64,000 bases of DNA from Desertivirga arenae (GTDB lineage Bacteria > Bacteroidota > Bacteroidia > Sphingobacteriales > Sphingobacteriaceae), in the NCBI RefSeq assembly GCF_017355785.1, contig NZ_JAFEWE010000001.1, positions 965,332 to 1,029,331 of the forward strand. Reading direction: 5' to 3'. Position numbers and translations under genes: made by a program. Positions 1 through 9,284 of this stretch are shown piece after piece. Numbering within the stretch: the stretch's first letter is position 1; the number at the start of each line of letters is the position of its first letter. The notes below the pieces were generated by a model, which saw only the letters and a program-made list of their open reading frames with translations, was not told the DNA's origin and ran no database searches.

Positions 1-449
1 CGGTAATCCTCTACTTCACCACTAAAATAGAGTTCAGCACCATCCTCAAAATGCAGATTAACATTGCTTTTTAAACTAATCCTTCCGGTGTTCCATTTTC
101 CTTCAGGAATAGTAACGGTTCCACCGCCCCGGCTATTTACCTCATCAATGCTTGCCTGTATCTCTTTGGTTACTTTTGCTCCTTGCTTTGCTCCTCTTTC
201 GGTGATCCTTAAAGACAGGGCTGGAAACATTGGTCTCTTCAGCTGAGGCATGTTAAAGGGAGCCTTTATGGGTTCAATATTCTCCGGGAGGTTCAGAGCT
301 CCCACCTGTTCAACTGATGGAATTTCAGAAGTGGATTTCTGAGGCATATTGCTTCTTGTGGATGAACAAGAAATAAAGGTTGCAGCAGAAAGGATGAAAA
401 CAAAAGCTTGCCTGACGGCAGAGAGCTTAACCCTATGTTTATTGAGCAT
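1..449 (-). CDS. GH28 (polygalacturonase-like) lipoprotein, N-terminal part only
   Basis: This gene runs off the left edge of the window; about 149 N-terminal codons are visible. The start is the ATG whose complement is at 447-449. The N-terminus is a lipoprotein signal ending in ISCSS, with the lipobox Cys near residue 28, so the protein is probably membrane anchored. Around residues 95-145 it shows the opening of the right-handed parallel beta-helix typical of GH28: a Gly-rich GGGTVTIPEGKW turn, then LKSNVNLHFEDGAELYFSG. GH28 enzymes hydrolyse polygalacturonate or related uronide linkages. The catalytic Asp residues lie outside the window, so activity cannot be judged. It sits downstream of the GH2/GH2/GH88/lyase operon but is separated from it by the HIT gene and a terminator. 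Confidence 0.75.
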   Translation of the reverse strand, partial: MLNKHRVKLSAVRQAFVFILSAATFISCSSTRSNMPQKSTSEIPSVEQVGALNLPENIEPIKAPFNMPQLKRPMFPALSLRITERGAKQGAKVTKEIQASIDEVNSRGGGTVTIPEGKWNTGRISLKSNVNLHFEDGAELYFSGEVEDY

Positions 450-640
450 TGTATAAGAAAATTTTATTCTGTTAAAAAATGGTTCAAAAGCCTGTTATTC
501 AGAAAGCCCTGGATCAAGGCCAAATCAAAAATGCTGCTGAATACGCCGGGCAAACCTACAGCTTATTAAAGAGAAATAAGATGAGATATGTATCACAAAG
601 CAGTTACAAAGGAATACAAGAAGAAATGACGGTCTATAAA

Positions 641-673
641 ATTAAAAAGCAGCCTCAAGGGATGAGGCTGCTT
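641..673 (-). terminator. Rho-independent terminator after the HIT gene
   Basis: An 11-bp perfect inverted repeat (AAGCAGCCTCA / TGAGGCTGCTT, 647-657 and 663-673) with a 5-nt loop is followed on the minus strand by a T-rich run. It lies 36 bp past the HIT stop codon and ends that transcript. Confidence 0.85.
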
Positions 674-708
674 AACATGAGGGTATTCTTTCGATCGAAA
701 ACGAACTG

Positions 709-1137
709 TTACAAATTTTCCTTGATCTTGTTAATCACTTCGGTATACTCGCTCTCTGAAAGATATACTTTTTCATCAGGCTGCATGTCGAAGGTACTTC
801 CCCACTTCGGTGCATTCTCATATTTAGGTACGATGTGAAAGTGAATATGAGGCATTTTATCACCATAAGCCCCATAGTTGATCTTTCCCGGGCTAAAAGC
901 CGTTTTTACAGCCTTTGCTACTCTTGCAACATCTTTGGTGAACAATATCATTTCTTCCTCGCTCAATTCAAAGATCTCGTTCTTATGTTCCTTTTTGTAA
1001 GCTACTACACAGCGGCCTTTATAGGTCTGCTCTTTAAAAAGATACAGGATCGAAGCATCTAATTCAGCAACTTCTATCATCAGATCAGAAAGACGCTGAT
1101 CTTTTGCGCAATACATGCACTCGGTATTTGTCGACAT
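709..1137 (-). CDS. HIT (histidine triad) family protein
   Basis: A 142-residue protein with the histidine triad HIHFHIV (His97, His99, His101). HIT proteins use this triad to hydrolyse or transfer nucleotidyl groups on substrates such as AMP conjugates or dinucleoside polyphosphates. An N-terminal CMYC pair (Cys7, Cys10) resembles the zinc-binding pair found in many bacterial HIT proteins. There is no signal peptide, so it is cytoplasmic. It has its own terminator at 641-673 and is separated by 109 bp from the lyase gene upstream on the same strand. It looks like a housekeeping gene embedded beside the polysaccharide locus. The exact substrate cannot be told from the sequence. Confidence 0.9.
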   Translation of the reverse strand: MSTNTECMYCAKDQRLSDLMIEVAELDASILYLFKEQTYKGRCVVAYKKEHKNEIFELSEEEMILFTKDVARVAKAVKTAFSPGKINYGAYGDKMPHIHFHIVPKYENAPKWGSTFDMQPDEKVYLSESEYTEVINKIKENL

Positions 1138-1246
1138 ACTAAATTTGAATATTTATTGGTTATTGCGGCAATATCTGAGTTTTAATTTATACTGAATATG
1201 TCTATTATCAAATTTCTGGAATTAACCGGCATTAATATCAATCGCT

Positions 1247-2404
1247 TTAATTTAGCCAGAGTATAGGATGACGTACCGGAAGGTTTCTTAATACCTCCTC
1301 GACCTGTGGGTTATGGTCCAGGTCTTTCCAGGTATTGAACCAGGCTTTTTGCTTATAGGCCTTTGCTCCAAGTATCAGGAAAGGTTGGGCAACAGGCCAA
1401 TTCTCCCAATACATCACATCCCAGGCAAAGGGCCAGTGCTTCTTATTCTTAACGTAGGGATACAGGAACTCAATACCTTTCTTTATGCTTCGACCATCGC
1501 TTAACTTGTAATTGAACAGGTTCTCGGTCTTATCTGAAAGGATCATACAGGTCACAACCATTGCATCAAGATTGAATATGGAGTAGCCATAAGGCTTGGT
1601 GCGCTTAAGCTCTAAAGGGAAACTGCCATCCAGGGCCATTTGCCCTGGTAGTAAGGTGTTCTTGTATCGATCTCTACAAATAGAGAGGATGCTTTTGTTA
1701 TCAGTGAACCTTGCAAAAGCAGCAACCTGCATTACCCAACAGGTCCCATGATTGTTCGTAGCATTCATTTCGTCCTTTCCGTAAGGATGAGTTGTTAACC
1801 AGGTAATGTATAGACCGAACCAATTCTTAATTTTAGCAACAGTATTCTTTTCCATCGCCTTTGCCAGTTCCATTACCATGATCCCCTTTACCACTTCAAT
1901 AAGATGGATCGTATCGATAATGCCTATACCCCGACCGGTAAACCGTCCTTTAATTGCCTGTGCATAAAGGAGATTGGGGTTCATTAAAGTACCCTCATCT
2001 ACAAACCAGGCTTTCAGATGCATCAACGCGTGACGCACATATTTTTCGTCCCCCGTTATTTTGTAGGCTGATGCTAATGCTCCTATAATGCGACTGAAGC
2101 GAATCATGGCCTGACGATGCGCAACAAAGTTTTCAGGATTAGTGAGGCCGTCCTTTTGAATATAAGGACCGGATGGATTTTTAGGGTCTGGCCACCAATA
2201 GTCGCCCTCTGAATAAAAATCGTGTTTGCCTCCGGCACTTCTTGGAGATGAAGCCGCAGTAACAGTTACAGGTTGTTGCTGCAACGCCCAGGCCGCTTCT
2301 TCCAAAATTTGCCTCCGTAACACTTTAATGGCTTTTCCTTGAAAGCTGGCAAAACACTGAGCTACGATAAATAACTGTAAGATAATGATCCTTAGGACTC
2401 TCAT
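1247..2404 (-). CDS. Alginate-lyase-superfamily polysaccharide lyase (possibly PL38)
   Basis: A 385-residue secreted protein with a signal peptide ending near residue 20 (FIVAQCFAS). The body is the alpha/alpha-barrel alginate-lyase fold (Pfam Alginate_lyase type). Visible hallmarks are DYWWPDP near residue 70, NNHGTCW (Asn217, Asn218, His219), and Arg268 with Tyr272/Tyr274 in KRTKPYGYS; these match the Asn-His and Arg/Tyr active-site pattern of this superfamily. Overall it most resembles the Bacteroidota group placed in PL38, whose characterised members cut beta-1,4-glucuronan. I infer that family from memory of the pattern, not from a search. It starts 8 bp after the GH88 stop codon, so it is the last gene of the four-gene operon. 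GH88 would consume the unsaturated uronate ends that it releases. Confidence 0.8.
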   Translation of the reverse strand: MRVLRIIILQLFIVAQCFASFQGKAIKVLRRQILEEAAWALQQQPVTVTAASSPRSAGGKHDFYSEGDYWWPDPKNPSGPYIQKDGLTNPENFVAHRQAMIRFSRIIGALASAYKITGDEKYVRHALMHLKAWFVDEGTLMNPNLLYAQAIKGRFTGRGIGIIDTIHLIEVVKGIMVMELAKAMEKNTVAKIKNWFGLYITWLTTHPYGKDEMNATNNHGTCWVMQVAAFARFTDNKSILSICRDRYKNTLLPGQMALDGSFPLELKRTKPYGYSIFNLDAMVVTCMILSDKTENLFNYKLSDGRSIKKGIEFLYPYVKNKKHWPFAWDVMYWENWPVAQPFLILGAKAYKQKAWFNTWKDLDHNPQVEEVLRNLPVRHPILWLN

Positions 2405-2412
2405 GCTTAACC

Positions 2413-3579
2413 TTACTTCTTCTTGCTCCTTAATAAGGCCTCCAGATAGTAATAATCTGCGTAGGTCAAAGGAACATCAATTTCGCTTTTTGCCGGACGG
2501 TGCCCGGTACTGTGTATCAGAATAAAGCCTCCATTCTGATTTTTAGGAGAATGGTAGTTTTTGCTTAAAGAGGAAAGAATAGCATTAGCCTTTGCCCTGT
2601 ATGTTTTATCATTTGCATAGCCCGACAGTTCATATAAGGCAGAAGCTGTAATTGCTGCAGCACTGGCATCGCGACTGGTATTAGGTATTTCAGGATCATT
2701 GTAGTCCCAATAAGGAACGAGATCTTTAGGCATTGAAGGATTATTCAGGATAAATGAAGCAATATGTTTAGCCTGTTCAAGATACCTTTTATCCTTAGTT
2801 TCCCGGTAGCAGAGCGTATATCCGTAAAGGCCCCAAGCTTGTCCCCTTGCCCAGGCTGATTCATCAGCATATCCCTGATGAGTCATTTTTTTATTCACCC
2901 CGCCGGTTTGTGGATTGTAATCTATTACATGATACGAGCTATAGTCCGGTCGAAAGTGGTTCTTCATCGTTGTATTAGCATGTGTAACAGCTATCTTATA
3001 AAAAGAAGAATCTCCTGAAAACTTAGTTGCATCAAATAACAATTCAAGGTTCATCATATTGTCAATTATAACAGGGTACTGCCAGATATCCTGATGGTGA
3101 TCCCAGGAGCGGATAACCCCCGTTTGAGGGTTAAAACGAGAGGAAAGGGATTTTGCTGCCTGAATAATTATCGGCTTATATCTCTCATCTTTTGTTAAAC
3201 GGTAAGCGTTGCCAACGCTGCAGTAGATCATAAAACCCAGATCATGGGTACCTTTATTGAACTGCTCTTTCTCTATATTTGCAGTAAATCTTTTAGCTTC
3301 ATCAAGCCATTTCGGGCTTTTGGTATAGTCATACAGGTACCATAGAATTCCGGGAAAGAACCCGCTTGTCCAATCCTTTGACACTACAAGTTTTAATTTT
3401 GCGTCTTCGAAAGTGCGGGGGGATACCTGTCCCGGTTTAGCTTCGGCTTTAGGTATTTCCCGAAGCATATAGCTGGTCTGACTTTGGGCGAAATCAAATT
3501 CTTTCTTCACATTTACCTTCTGGGCATAAAGCGTATTTAAGCCAGCGATAAGCGCAGTTAAAAGCAGTGTACGTTTCAT
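2413..3579 (-). CDS. GH88 unsaturated glucuronyl hydrolase
   Basis: A 388-residue protein with a signal peptide (cleavage after LYAQ, near residue 20), so it is probably periplasmic. GH88 enzymes remove the 4,5-unsaturated uronic acid left at the non-reducing end by polysaccharide lyases, by hydrating the double bond. The two key Asp residues are present: Asp113 in THDLGF and Asp173 in IIDNMMN, about 60 residues apart as in the Bacillus enzyme. Full length, with alpha6/alpha6-barrel features such as GQAWGLYGY. It is third in the operon, 53 bp after the GH2 gene and 8 bp before the lyase gene. Its presence is the best evidence that the locus degrades a uronate polymer by beta-elimination. Confidence 0.93.
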   Translation of the reverse strand: MKRTLLLTALIAGLNTLYAQKVNVKKEFDFAQSQTSYMLREIPKAEAKPGQVSPRTFEDAKLKLVVSKDWTSGFFPGILWYLYDYTKSPKWLDEAKRFTANIEKEQFNKGTHDLGFMIYCSVGNAYRLTKDERYKPIIIQAAKSLSSRFNPQTGVIRSWDHHQDIWQYPVIIDNMMNLELLFDATKFSGDSSFYKIAVTHANTTMKNHFRPDYSSYHVIDYNPQTGGVNKKMTHQGYADESAWARGQAWGLYGYTLCYRETKDKRYLEQAKHIASFILNNPSMPKDLVPYWDYNDPEIPNTSRDASAAAITASALYELSGYANDKTYRAKANAILSSLSKNYHSPKNQNGGFILIHSTGHRPAKSEIDVPLTYADYYYLEALLRSKKK

Positions 3580-3632
3580 ATTGGTTTTCGTTTGAGTATG
3601 TGTTCTGATATTTTTTTTTACGCAGCTGGCGT

Positions 3633-6095
3633 TTAATCTCCAAGTTTTAAGAAAGCTGTTCCGATGCCATCTATCGATGCACTTACAATACTGTTTCCCT
3701 TACCCGTATTTACCTTAATAATAGCGCGGCCATTGTATAGCTGTACAACCCTTGCCCCCGTTGAGGTTCCTTGATTATCGATCAGCTTACCATCCCCTGC
3801 AAGTCCGAACTTTACAACATTCGCTGCGTCCAGGCATTGTACCCCCGCAGCATCAAACAGTTTTACCTCCACGGTGATAGTTCCGTCCCTTTCATCTATT
3901 TTTTGAACTTCGAGTTTTGCTGGTGCTGTCCACTTCCTTGTTTCATAATTGAAGCTGATCGTATCCGAAACTACGGTCCTTCCCTTTGTTGCCGCCACCC
4001 TGATCGTATTTTTACCGGCCTGCAGTGGTAGGTTCCATCGTAATCCGGCAGCAGGGAAATCCTGACTGTTTCTGGTTTTAATGCCATAGCTTTTATCGTT
4101 CAGAAAAAGCTCGGCTTTCTCACAATTGGAGTATACCTTAACCATTTTAGATTGGCCTGCACCGCCCCACCTTACCGGCCAGCTGTGGCCATAGATATGC
4201 ACCATGGGCTCGGTGGTCCAATAGGATTGAAAGACATAATAGGCTTCTTTTTTTGTAAGATCTCTTTCCACCACACCTTTCTGATTTACGTATGGAACAG
4301 GATTATCTGGTCGAACAGGGGTTGAGAAATCCTTAAAGGTCCAAAAAGCAGAGCCGATTAACCATGGCATGGTCTCCTGCTCCTTAAGATGCCAATCCAT
4401 CAAATTACATATATACGATTCGCTCCAGTCGCCGTCTTTAGAAACACGGGCTGAACCTCCAAAAAGGGAAGCATCTCCGGCCCGTTCGTCTGCACCGTCA
4501 CCTTCCTTCACCTGAATCAAGGCATTGTCGGGGTTTTCCGAATGACGGCGGGCATGGCTGTCGCCTCCCCACTCTGCATGAAAAAAATGTTTTACCCTCT
4601 GGTTCTCCTCCTCTGACACCTTTTTGTATTCGGTGTAGATTCCACGATACCAGCCTGCCCAAATTGAAGGAGAATAAACATCAACAATATCTTTGCAAAA
4701 ATCACATCGACGTATGGCAGTTTTTCGTGTTGGATCAAGACGATGAGACAGATTGTTCAGCTCTTTCATAAAAGTACGGATCTGCTGCTGATCGAATGCA
4801 GGAAAGTCCCCTGGCCAATCGTTCTCATTCCCCAATCCCCAGATGATAACGGAAGGATGGTTGTAATGCTGCTCGATCATATTGGTAAGCATCCTTTTTG
4901 CCTGTGTTTGATAAACCTCTCCGCCTAAACCTCCACGGCACCAGGGTATTTCTTCCCATACCAGTATCCCAAGACTATCACATAGGTTGAGTACTATGCG
5001 AGACTGTTGATAATGCCCCAGGCGAATGAAATTTGCTCCCATCTGCTTGATCAGCAGCATTTCATTCCTAATTTGATCTTCAGTCATCGCTGCAGCTACG
5101 CCTGCATGATCTTCATGGCGGTGAGTTCCCCTGAGAAGTAATCTTTTTCCATTCAGAATAAATGGTCCCTTATCCTGAAACTCAAATTTGCGAAAACCAA
5201 CCTTCTCCACCTGCTTAAAACTTCCTTCCGGACTGATCACCGAAGCTTCTATTGAATATAGGAGTGGCTTGTCAGGTTGCCATTTATCAGGATTCTTAAT
5301 CTTTAATGTGCCTAACGTTAAATCTCCATTCAAAGACGTTAAAGGACTTTTTATAGTACCGATCTCTTTACCTTTCGGATCCTTGAGCTTAAGAACAAGG
5401 TTCCCCTTAACCAGATGATGAGGATTGTAGAATCGGCCCCTTACCTGAATTGTCCCAGTATTTAGATCATTACTTAGCACTGCTTCTGCAAATAATTTGT
5501 CGAAACTTAAAGCCGGCACATAAACAAGATTGAGATACCGGTAAATTCCCCCATAGATATTAAAGTCACTCAGGCTGGAAGGGATCATTTCAGCATCCCG
5601 GGAGTTATCACAACGAATGGAAACAGGTACCATTCCTTTAAACTGCTTCGTAAAAGCCTCAGTTCTTTTGAATGCTTCTACTGCTTCCGTAATATCAGTA
5701 GTCCATTCGTCATATCCACCTGTGTGCTCTGCAACTTTAGTAGTATAAACGTATACCGAGGTCTTCTGCCCGGCTCCTTCAAAATGTAGTAACGTACGGC
5801 CTTGATGATAAGGATTATCCACGCGGAGACTGGTCTTATACCAACCCGGGCCCTGATAATAGTTAAGTTCCGGATCCACTCCATCCTGTGCATTAAAGCA
5901 ATGTGGCAAAGTAACATCTGTCCATAGGGGAACACTCTCTGAACTTCCCTTTGCTACTGGTCTGACTGCTTCCCATACGCTTCCCAGATCCTGTCGAAGG
6001 TACTGCCAGCCACTATTTATCCGTTTGGTTTGCTGGCTATAGCTATAGAGGGAGGTAACTACAAGGCTAAAAAGTAAAATATAAAATCTTCTCAC
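3633..6095 (-). CDS. GH2 glycosidase with DUF4982-type domain
   Basis: An 820-residue secreted GH2 enzyme (signal peptide to about residue 20). The order is a sugar-binding jelly roll (about 25-195), an immunoglobulin-like domain (200-300), the TIM barrel (305-600) and C-terminal beta domains including a DUF4982-like segment. Catalytic residues are intact: acid/base Glu424 in WGLGNEN and nucleophile Glu508 in FHAEWGG. GH2 activities include beta-galactosidase, beta-glucuronidase and beta-mannosidase; the sequence alone does not decide, but the uronate context favours glucuronidase or galactosidase action on oligomers. It starts 29 bp after the preceding GH2 gene and precedes GH88 by 53 bp, so it belongs to the same operon. 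Confidence 0.9.
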   Translation of the reverse strand: MRRFYILLFSLVVTSLYSYSQQTKRINSGWQYLRQDLGSVWEAVRPVAKGSSESVPLWTDVTLPHCFNAQDGVDPELNYYQGPGWYKTSLRVDNPYHQGRTLLHFEGAGQKTSVYVYTTKVAEHTGGYDEWTTDITEAVEAFKRTEAFTKQFKGMVPVSIRCDNSRDAEMIPSSLSDFNIYGGIYRYLNLVYVPALSFDKLFAEAVLSNDLNTGTIQVRGRFYNPHHLVKGNLVLKLKDPKGKEIGTIKSPLTSLNGDLTLGTLKIKNPDKWQPDKPLLYSIEASVISPEGSFKQVEKVGFRKFEFQDKGPFILNGKRLLLRGTHRHEDHAGVAAAMTEDQIRNEMLLIKQMGANFIRLGHYQQSRIVLNLCDSLGILVWEEIPWCRGGLGGEVYQTQAKRMLTNMIEQHYNHPSVIIWGLGNENDWPGDFPAFDQQQIRTFMKELNNLSHRLDPTRKTAIRRCDFCKDIVDVYSPSIWAGWYRGIYTEYKKVSEEENQRVKHFFHAEWGGDSHARRHSENPDNALIQVKEGDGADERAGDASLFGGSARVSKDGDWSESYICNLMDWHLKEQETMPWLIGSAFWTFKDFSTPVRPDNPVPYVNQKGVVERDLTKKEAYYVFQSYWTTEPMVHIYGHSWPVRWGGAGQSKMVKVYSNCEKAELFLNDKSYGIKTRNSQDFPAAGLRWNLPLQAGKNTIRVAATKGRTVVSDTISFNYETRKWTAPAKLEVQKIDERDGTITVEVKLFDAAGVQCLDAANVVKFGLAGDGKLIDNQGTSTGARVVQLYNGRAIIKVNTGKGNSIVSASIDGIGTAFLKLGD

Positions 6096-6124
6096 GATTG
6101 ATTCTGGTGCTGTTTTTTGCTTGT

Positions 6125-8788
6125 TTAATTAATTCTAGTTACCTGCAGGGCATTTAAAACAGGTTGTCCTACAATAGCATTGAAAGAGATCTCTATTCCT
6201 TTGCCATGTTCAGCTACTACTTTTAAGCTTTCATAACCTGCTCTTAGCGGCCCATAACGTTTGGAGATGTCGAAGTTTTGGAAAACAGGAATCTTATTGA
6301 CAGAAATATTAAAAACCCGGTTCTCTGCCTTATTTTTTTGAACCGAGTTATCCAGATTATAAGCAAGAGCTTCCTTAGCTTCTGAGGTAGTAAGTTCTGC
6401 AAAATGAAGGGTGAGTGAATACTCTCCGTCTGCCAGATCCAGCTTATATTTTTGTATCCCGGTAACCTGAGTTTGATAAACAGGGTCATTAGGAGTTTCT
6501 TTAATATCACGATCAGTACCGTAACTTTGACGGGCATTTCCAAGTTTAAAAGGTTTGCCACCTATATAGCCCCATGAGCCCGCCTTATACTGATTAGAGG
6601 GTATCCATACCTGCCCTTTATCGTCCTCAAAAGAGCGTTTTGCCCCTAAAAGCAGGTTCAGGTGATTGATCTTATCGGGAGATTGCACATCGTAGTCTAT
6701 TACCGCAACGTCACGGTATTCCTTACCATTAATCAAGGTCCTCGCCTCAATTTGGTTTTGTCCGTCTGTAAAAGGAACAAGCCAGGTGAAGCGTCCATTA
6801 AGTGGCTTTTTATGACCTAATGATCTCCCTGAATGAAAGAGTTCCACTTCAGAGGAATTTGAAAAAACATCTAGTTCCTGAGTACTGGTTACTGATGCCG
6901 AATCTTGTTCCCCGCTTCTCTTTCTCCAATCTGAAATACTTAGATAAGGTGTCTTCAGGAGTTGCGACTGATAAAAGCGATATAAATCTTTAGGCACACG
7001 GTCCAGGGTAAGTAAACCTTTATTATTAATATGCGGCATAGTTTCCTCTCTTGTTTCAGAGTTGAAGTCGGCCAGGTTCCATATCATACCGGCAGCAACA
7101 AAGGGCCTTTCCATCATCGCTTTGAGGTAAATATCATGAAAATTCAATGAATACTGGATACTCTTATCAAAGCGTTCAGGGTTTGAAGCCCGGATCCGGG
7201 GATCAGCATCTGCTCCATATTCGGTGATCATGGTTGGCTTTTCGGGGAACTCTTTGTGATAACGATCTAAAAATTCTCCAAAATTGGCTGGTGATCCCGA
7301 ATACCATCCCTGATACAGATTCCATCCTACCACTTGAGGAATATCAATAAGGCCTGCTTGCTTATAGCGGTTAAAGTCGCCGTGATGAGCAATCATGGTA
7401 TACCGGGAAGGATCTTCTGCCCTTGTAAGACTATCAAGCGATTGCGCCAATCTGGTAATATTATTGAAATAGGTCTTTTGACGTTCTGCCTGACCTATAA
7501 ATTTAGGCCGAAGCATAATTTCATTCATATAGCCCCAAAGAACTACGGAAGGGTGGTTATAATTTTGCCTGATCATCTCCACTTGCATATTTCTGCAGTT
7601 CTGAGAAAATTCTTCTGTCTCAGTAATTGCATTGACTACCGGAATTTCTACCGAGGTAAGGATACCCAACATGTCACAAGCATTAAGCACAGCTTGATCC
7701 TGAGGGTAATGAGCTACACGCAAAAAATTGCCGCCCATATCTTTTAATAGCTTTACATCCCTATAGTTAAAGTTTTCAGGGATAGCGTTGGCCATACCCT
7801 TGAAATCCTGATGCCGGCTTGCCCCGATAAGTTTATAGGGTTTTCCATTTAGATGGAAGCCTGTAGCGCCGTCGAACCTAAACCACCTAACTCCTAAAGG
7901 ATTTACCACCTGGTCCAAAATATCACCTGATTTAGCATCCTTTATTTGAGATACCACCCGGTACAAATAAGGATTTTCCGGACTCCATAAAGAAGGACTT
8001 AGAATATTATCTAAGGCTTGCTTAACATCTTTGTGTTCCCCGGATCTTAAAGAAAGCGATGTTGCACTTTCTTTAATAACTTTTCCCGAAGCATCCAGAA
8101 TTATATTTTTATAAATGAACTTCTGAACTTTGGAAGACTGGTTTTCAATAACACCTTTTACAAGTACATATGCCTTCTTTTCAGACACAGAAGGAGTTGA
8201 AACGAAAACACTGCTTGTTCCTTTAGAATGCTGAAAGTGTACCTGGTTATTGATGATGAGGTTAACATTACGGTATATCCCGCCGAAAAAAGTAAAATCC
8301 GCTGAAAGTGGTGGAATATTATCGTTATGACTATTATCTACCTTCACAAGAAGCGTATTGGAAGCTCCCTCTTGGAAATTTAGAAAATTGTCTGCAGGAA
8401 CAATGAACGCGGTATACCCACCGGTATGAGTGGCCGCTTGTTTACCATTTATATATACATGGCTAACCTGATTAGCTCCTTCAAATTGAAGGAAAATTTT
8501 CTTCCCTTTCAGTGACTTGTCTATTGTAAGTTCCTTCTTATACCAACAAGCTGCCCTGTAGTAATCCGGGGTATCATCAACTACATCTTCAGTATTCCAA
8601 CTATGCGGAAGATTTATCCTCTCCCATTTGGTCTCAGGATCAACTTTATCTACCACTACCCTATCCTTGGTAAAATACCATCCTTGACTGAGGTTCAGCA
8701 CCAACCTTCCCTGTTGCGCGAAGGCTGGACCAACAACACTAATCGTGATGATAAATACCAGGATTTGAACATACCTGGCCCTTGACAT
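6125..8788 (-). CDS. GH2 glycosidase with C-terminal malectin-like domain
   Basis: A long GH2 enzyme, first gene of the four-gene operon. I prefer the ATG at 8788 because it gives a clean signal peptide (ILVFIITISVVGPAFAQ); an in-frame ATG at 8833 would add 15 charged residues ahead of it. In numbering from 8833, acid/base Glu438 lies in WGYMNEI and nucleophile Glu538 in MITEYGAD, so both catalytic residues are present. The barrel is followed by a Big_4/DUF4982-like part and, from about residue 730, a malectin-like carbohydrate-binding domain (NLLLGAKRSFEDD, then ELTTSEAKEA and FNISVN). Malectin domains often tether GH2 enzymes to glycan. It is transcribed from the promoter near 8941-8973, downstream of the proposed operator. 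Confidence 0.9.
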   Translation of the reverse strand: MSRARYVQILVFIITISVVGPAFAQQGRLVLNLSQGWYFTKDRVVVDKVDPETKWERINLPHSWNTEDVVDDTPDYYRAACWYKKELTIDKSLKGKKIFLQFEGANQVSHVYINGKQAATHTGGYTAFIVPADNFLNFQEGASNTLLVKVDNSHNDNIPPLSADFTFFGGIYRNVNLIINNQVHFQHSKGTSSVFVSTPSVSEKKAYVLVKGVIENQSSKVQKFIYKNIILDASGKVIKESATSLSLRSGEHKDVKQALDNILSPSLWSPENPYLYRVVSQIKDAKSGDILDQVVNPLGVRWFRFDGATGFHLNGKPYKLIGASRHQDFKGMANAIPENFNYRDVKLLKDMGGNFLRVAHYPQDQAVLNACDMLGILTSVEIPVVNAITETEEFSQNCRNMQVEMIRQNYNHPSVVLWGYMNEIMLRPKFIGQAERQKTYFNNITRLAQSLDSLTRAEDPSRYTMIAHHGDFNRYKQAGLIDIPQVVGWNLYQGWYSGSPANFGEFLDRYHKEFPEKPTMITEYGADADPRIRASNPERFDKSIQYSLNFHDIYLKAMMERPFVAAGMIWNLADFNSETREETMPHINNKGLLTLDRVPKDLYRFYQSQLLKTPYLSISDWRKRSGEQDSASVTSTQELDVFSNSSEVELFHSGRSLGHKKPLNGRFTWLVPFTDGQNQIEARTLINGKEYRDVAVIDYDVQSPDKINHLNLLLGAKRSFEDDKGQVWIPSNQYKAGSWGYIGGKPFKLGNARQSYGTDRDIKETPNDPVYQTQVTGIQKYKLDLADGEYSLTLHFAELTTSEAKEALAYNLDNSVQKNKAENRVFNISVNKIPVFQNFDISKRYGPLRAGYESLKVVAEHGKGIEISFNAIVGQPVLNALQVTRIN

Positions 8789-8940
8789 TATTCCTCTAAA
8801 TTCAAATTGATTTAAAACACGCTCTAAGTTCATTTCCCTTTTTATTCATCTTACAAACCATCCTAATTACGATGTTGCCATACGGTACTTTGAGCACTTG
8901 CCTAATCCATTACCATGGCTATTGTCTATAACTGGTTTTG

Positions 8941-8973
8941 TAAAGTTAGTGTAGAATATCTATACCAAACAAG
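8941..8973 (-). promoter_or_regulatory. Candidate promoter of the GH2/GH2/GH88/lyase operon
   Basis: On the minus strand a TTG (8972-8970, within CTTGTTTGG) is followed after 21 bp by TAACTTTA (8948-8941). This matches the Bacteroidota consensus (TTTG around -33, TAnnTTTG around -7) at 7 of 8 positions of the -7 box. The predicted start is near 8934, leaving a leader of about 100-150 nt. Confidence 0.55.
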
Positions 8974-8993
8974 AGAAAAATCACTTAAAATAT

Positions 8994-9034
8994 TGAAAAT
9001 CAAAAGATTAAAACAAAAACAATACGCTTAAATC
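8994..9034 (-). promoter_or_regulatory. Proposed PUL operator, site a (GH2 operon)
   Basis: Read on the minus strand, block 1 is GATTTAAGCGTATTGTTTTT (9034-9015) and block 2 is TTGATTTTCA (9003-8994), 11 bp apart. The same two blocks with the same gap occur upstream of the propeller regulator gene (41235-41195), with 19/20 and 10/10 matches. The site lies just upstream of the -33 region of the GH2 operon, where an activator would be expected. Confidence 0.5.
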
Positions 9035-9232
9035 GCCTGAATATAAATCGTTATCCGGCTGATAGAGATGCCCTAAAATAGGATTCGGCCAGGGATCAAT
9101 TTATTTTCCGATACGTTTTACACACAATTAAAAAAAATAAGAACCTCAGTTGGCTGTGATGTACATAGAAGTCGTCATAACGGCATCCGAATAGATGGCT
9201 AAAAATTATTTTATTTTTTTTCATTGCTTTTT

Positions 9233-9284
9233 ATGCGTATCACCTAGATCTGCCTTAAGGAAAAGAGCAGTCTGTTTATCAGAC
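9233..9284 (+). promoter_or_regulatory. Proposed PUL operator, site h (SusC/SusD/DUF5009/GH18 operon)
   Basis: On the plus strand ATGCGTATCA (9233-9242) is followed by CTGTTTATCAG (9272-9282). The second element matches CTATTTATCAG of site c upstream of the tandem SusC operon, although the gap here is 29 rather than 16 bp. It is about 200 bp upstream of the SusC start, oriented like the other sites relative to its gene. Confidence 0.35.

Noticed and set aside
530..550. AATACGC core upstream of the GH28 gene
   Set aside because: The flanks do not match either block of the proposed operator, so it is not separable from chance.
479..838. Plus-strand 119-codon reading frame
   Set aside because: It runs through the perfect HIT terminator hairpin and into the HIT gene on the opposite strand; its first 50 codons look somewhat protein-like but show no recognisable domain or support.
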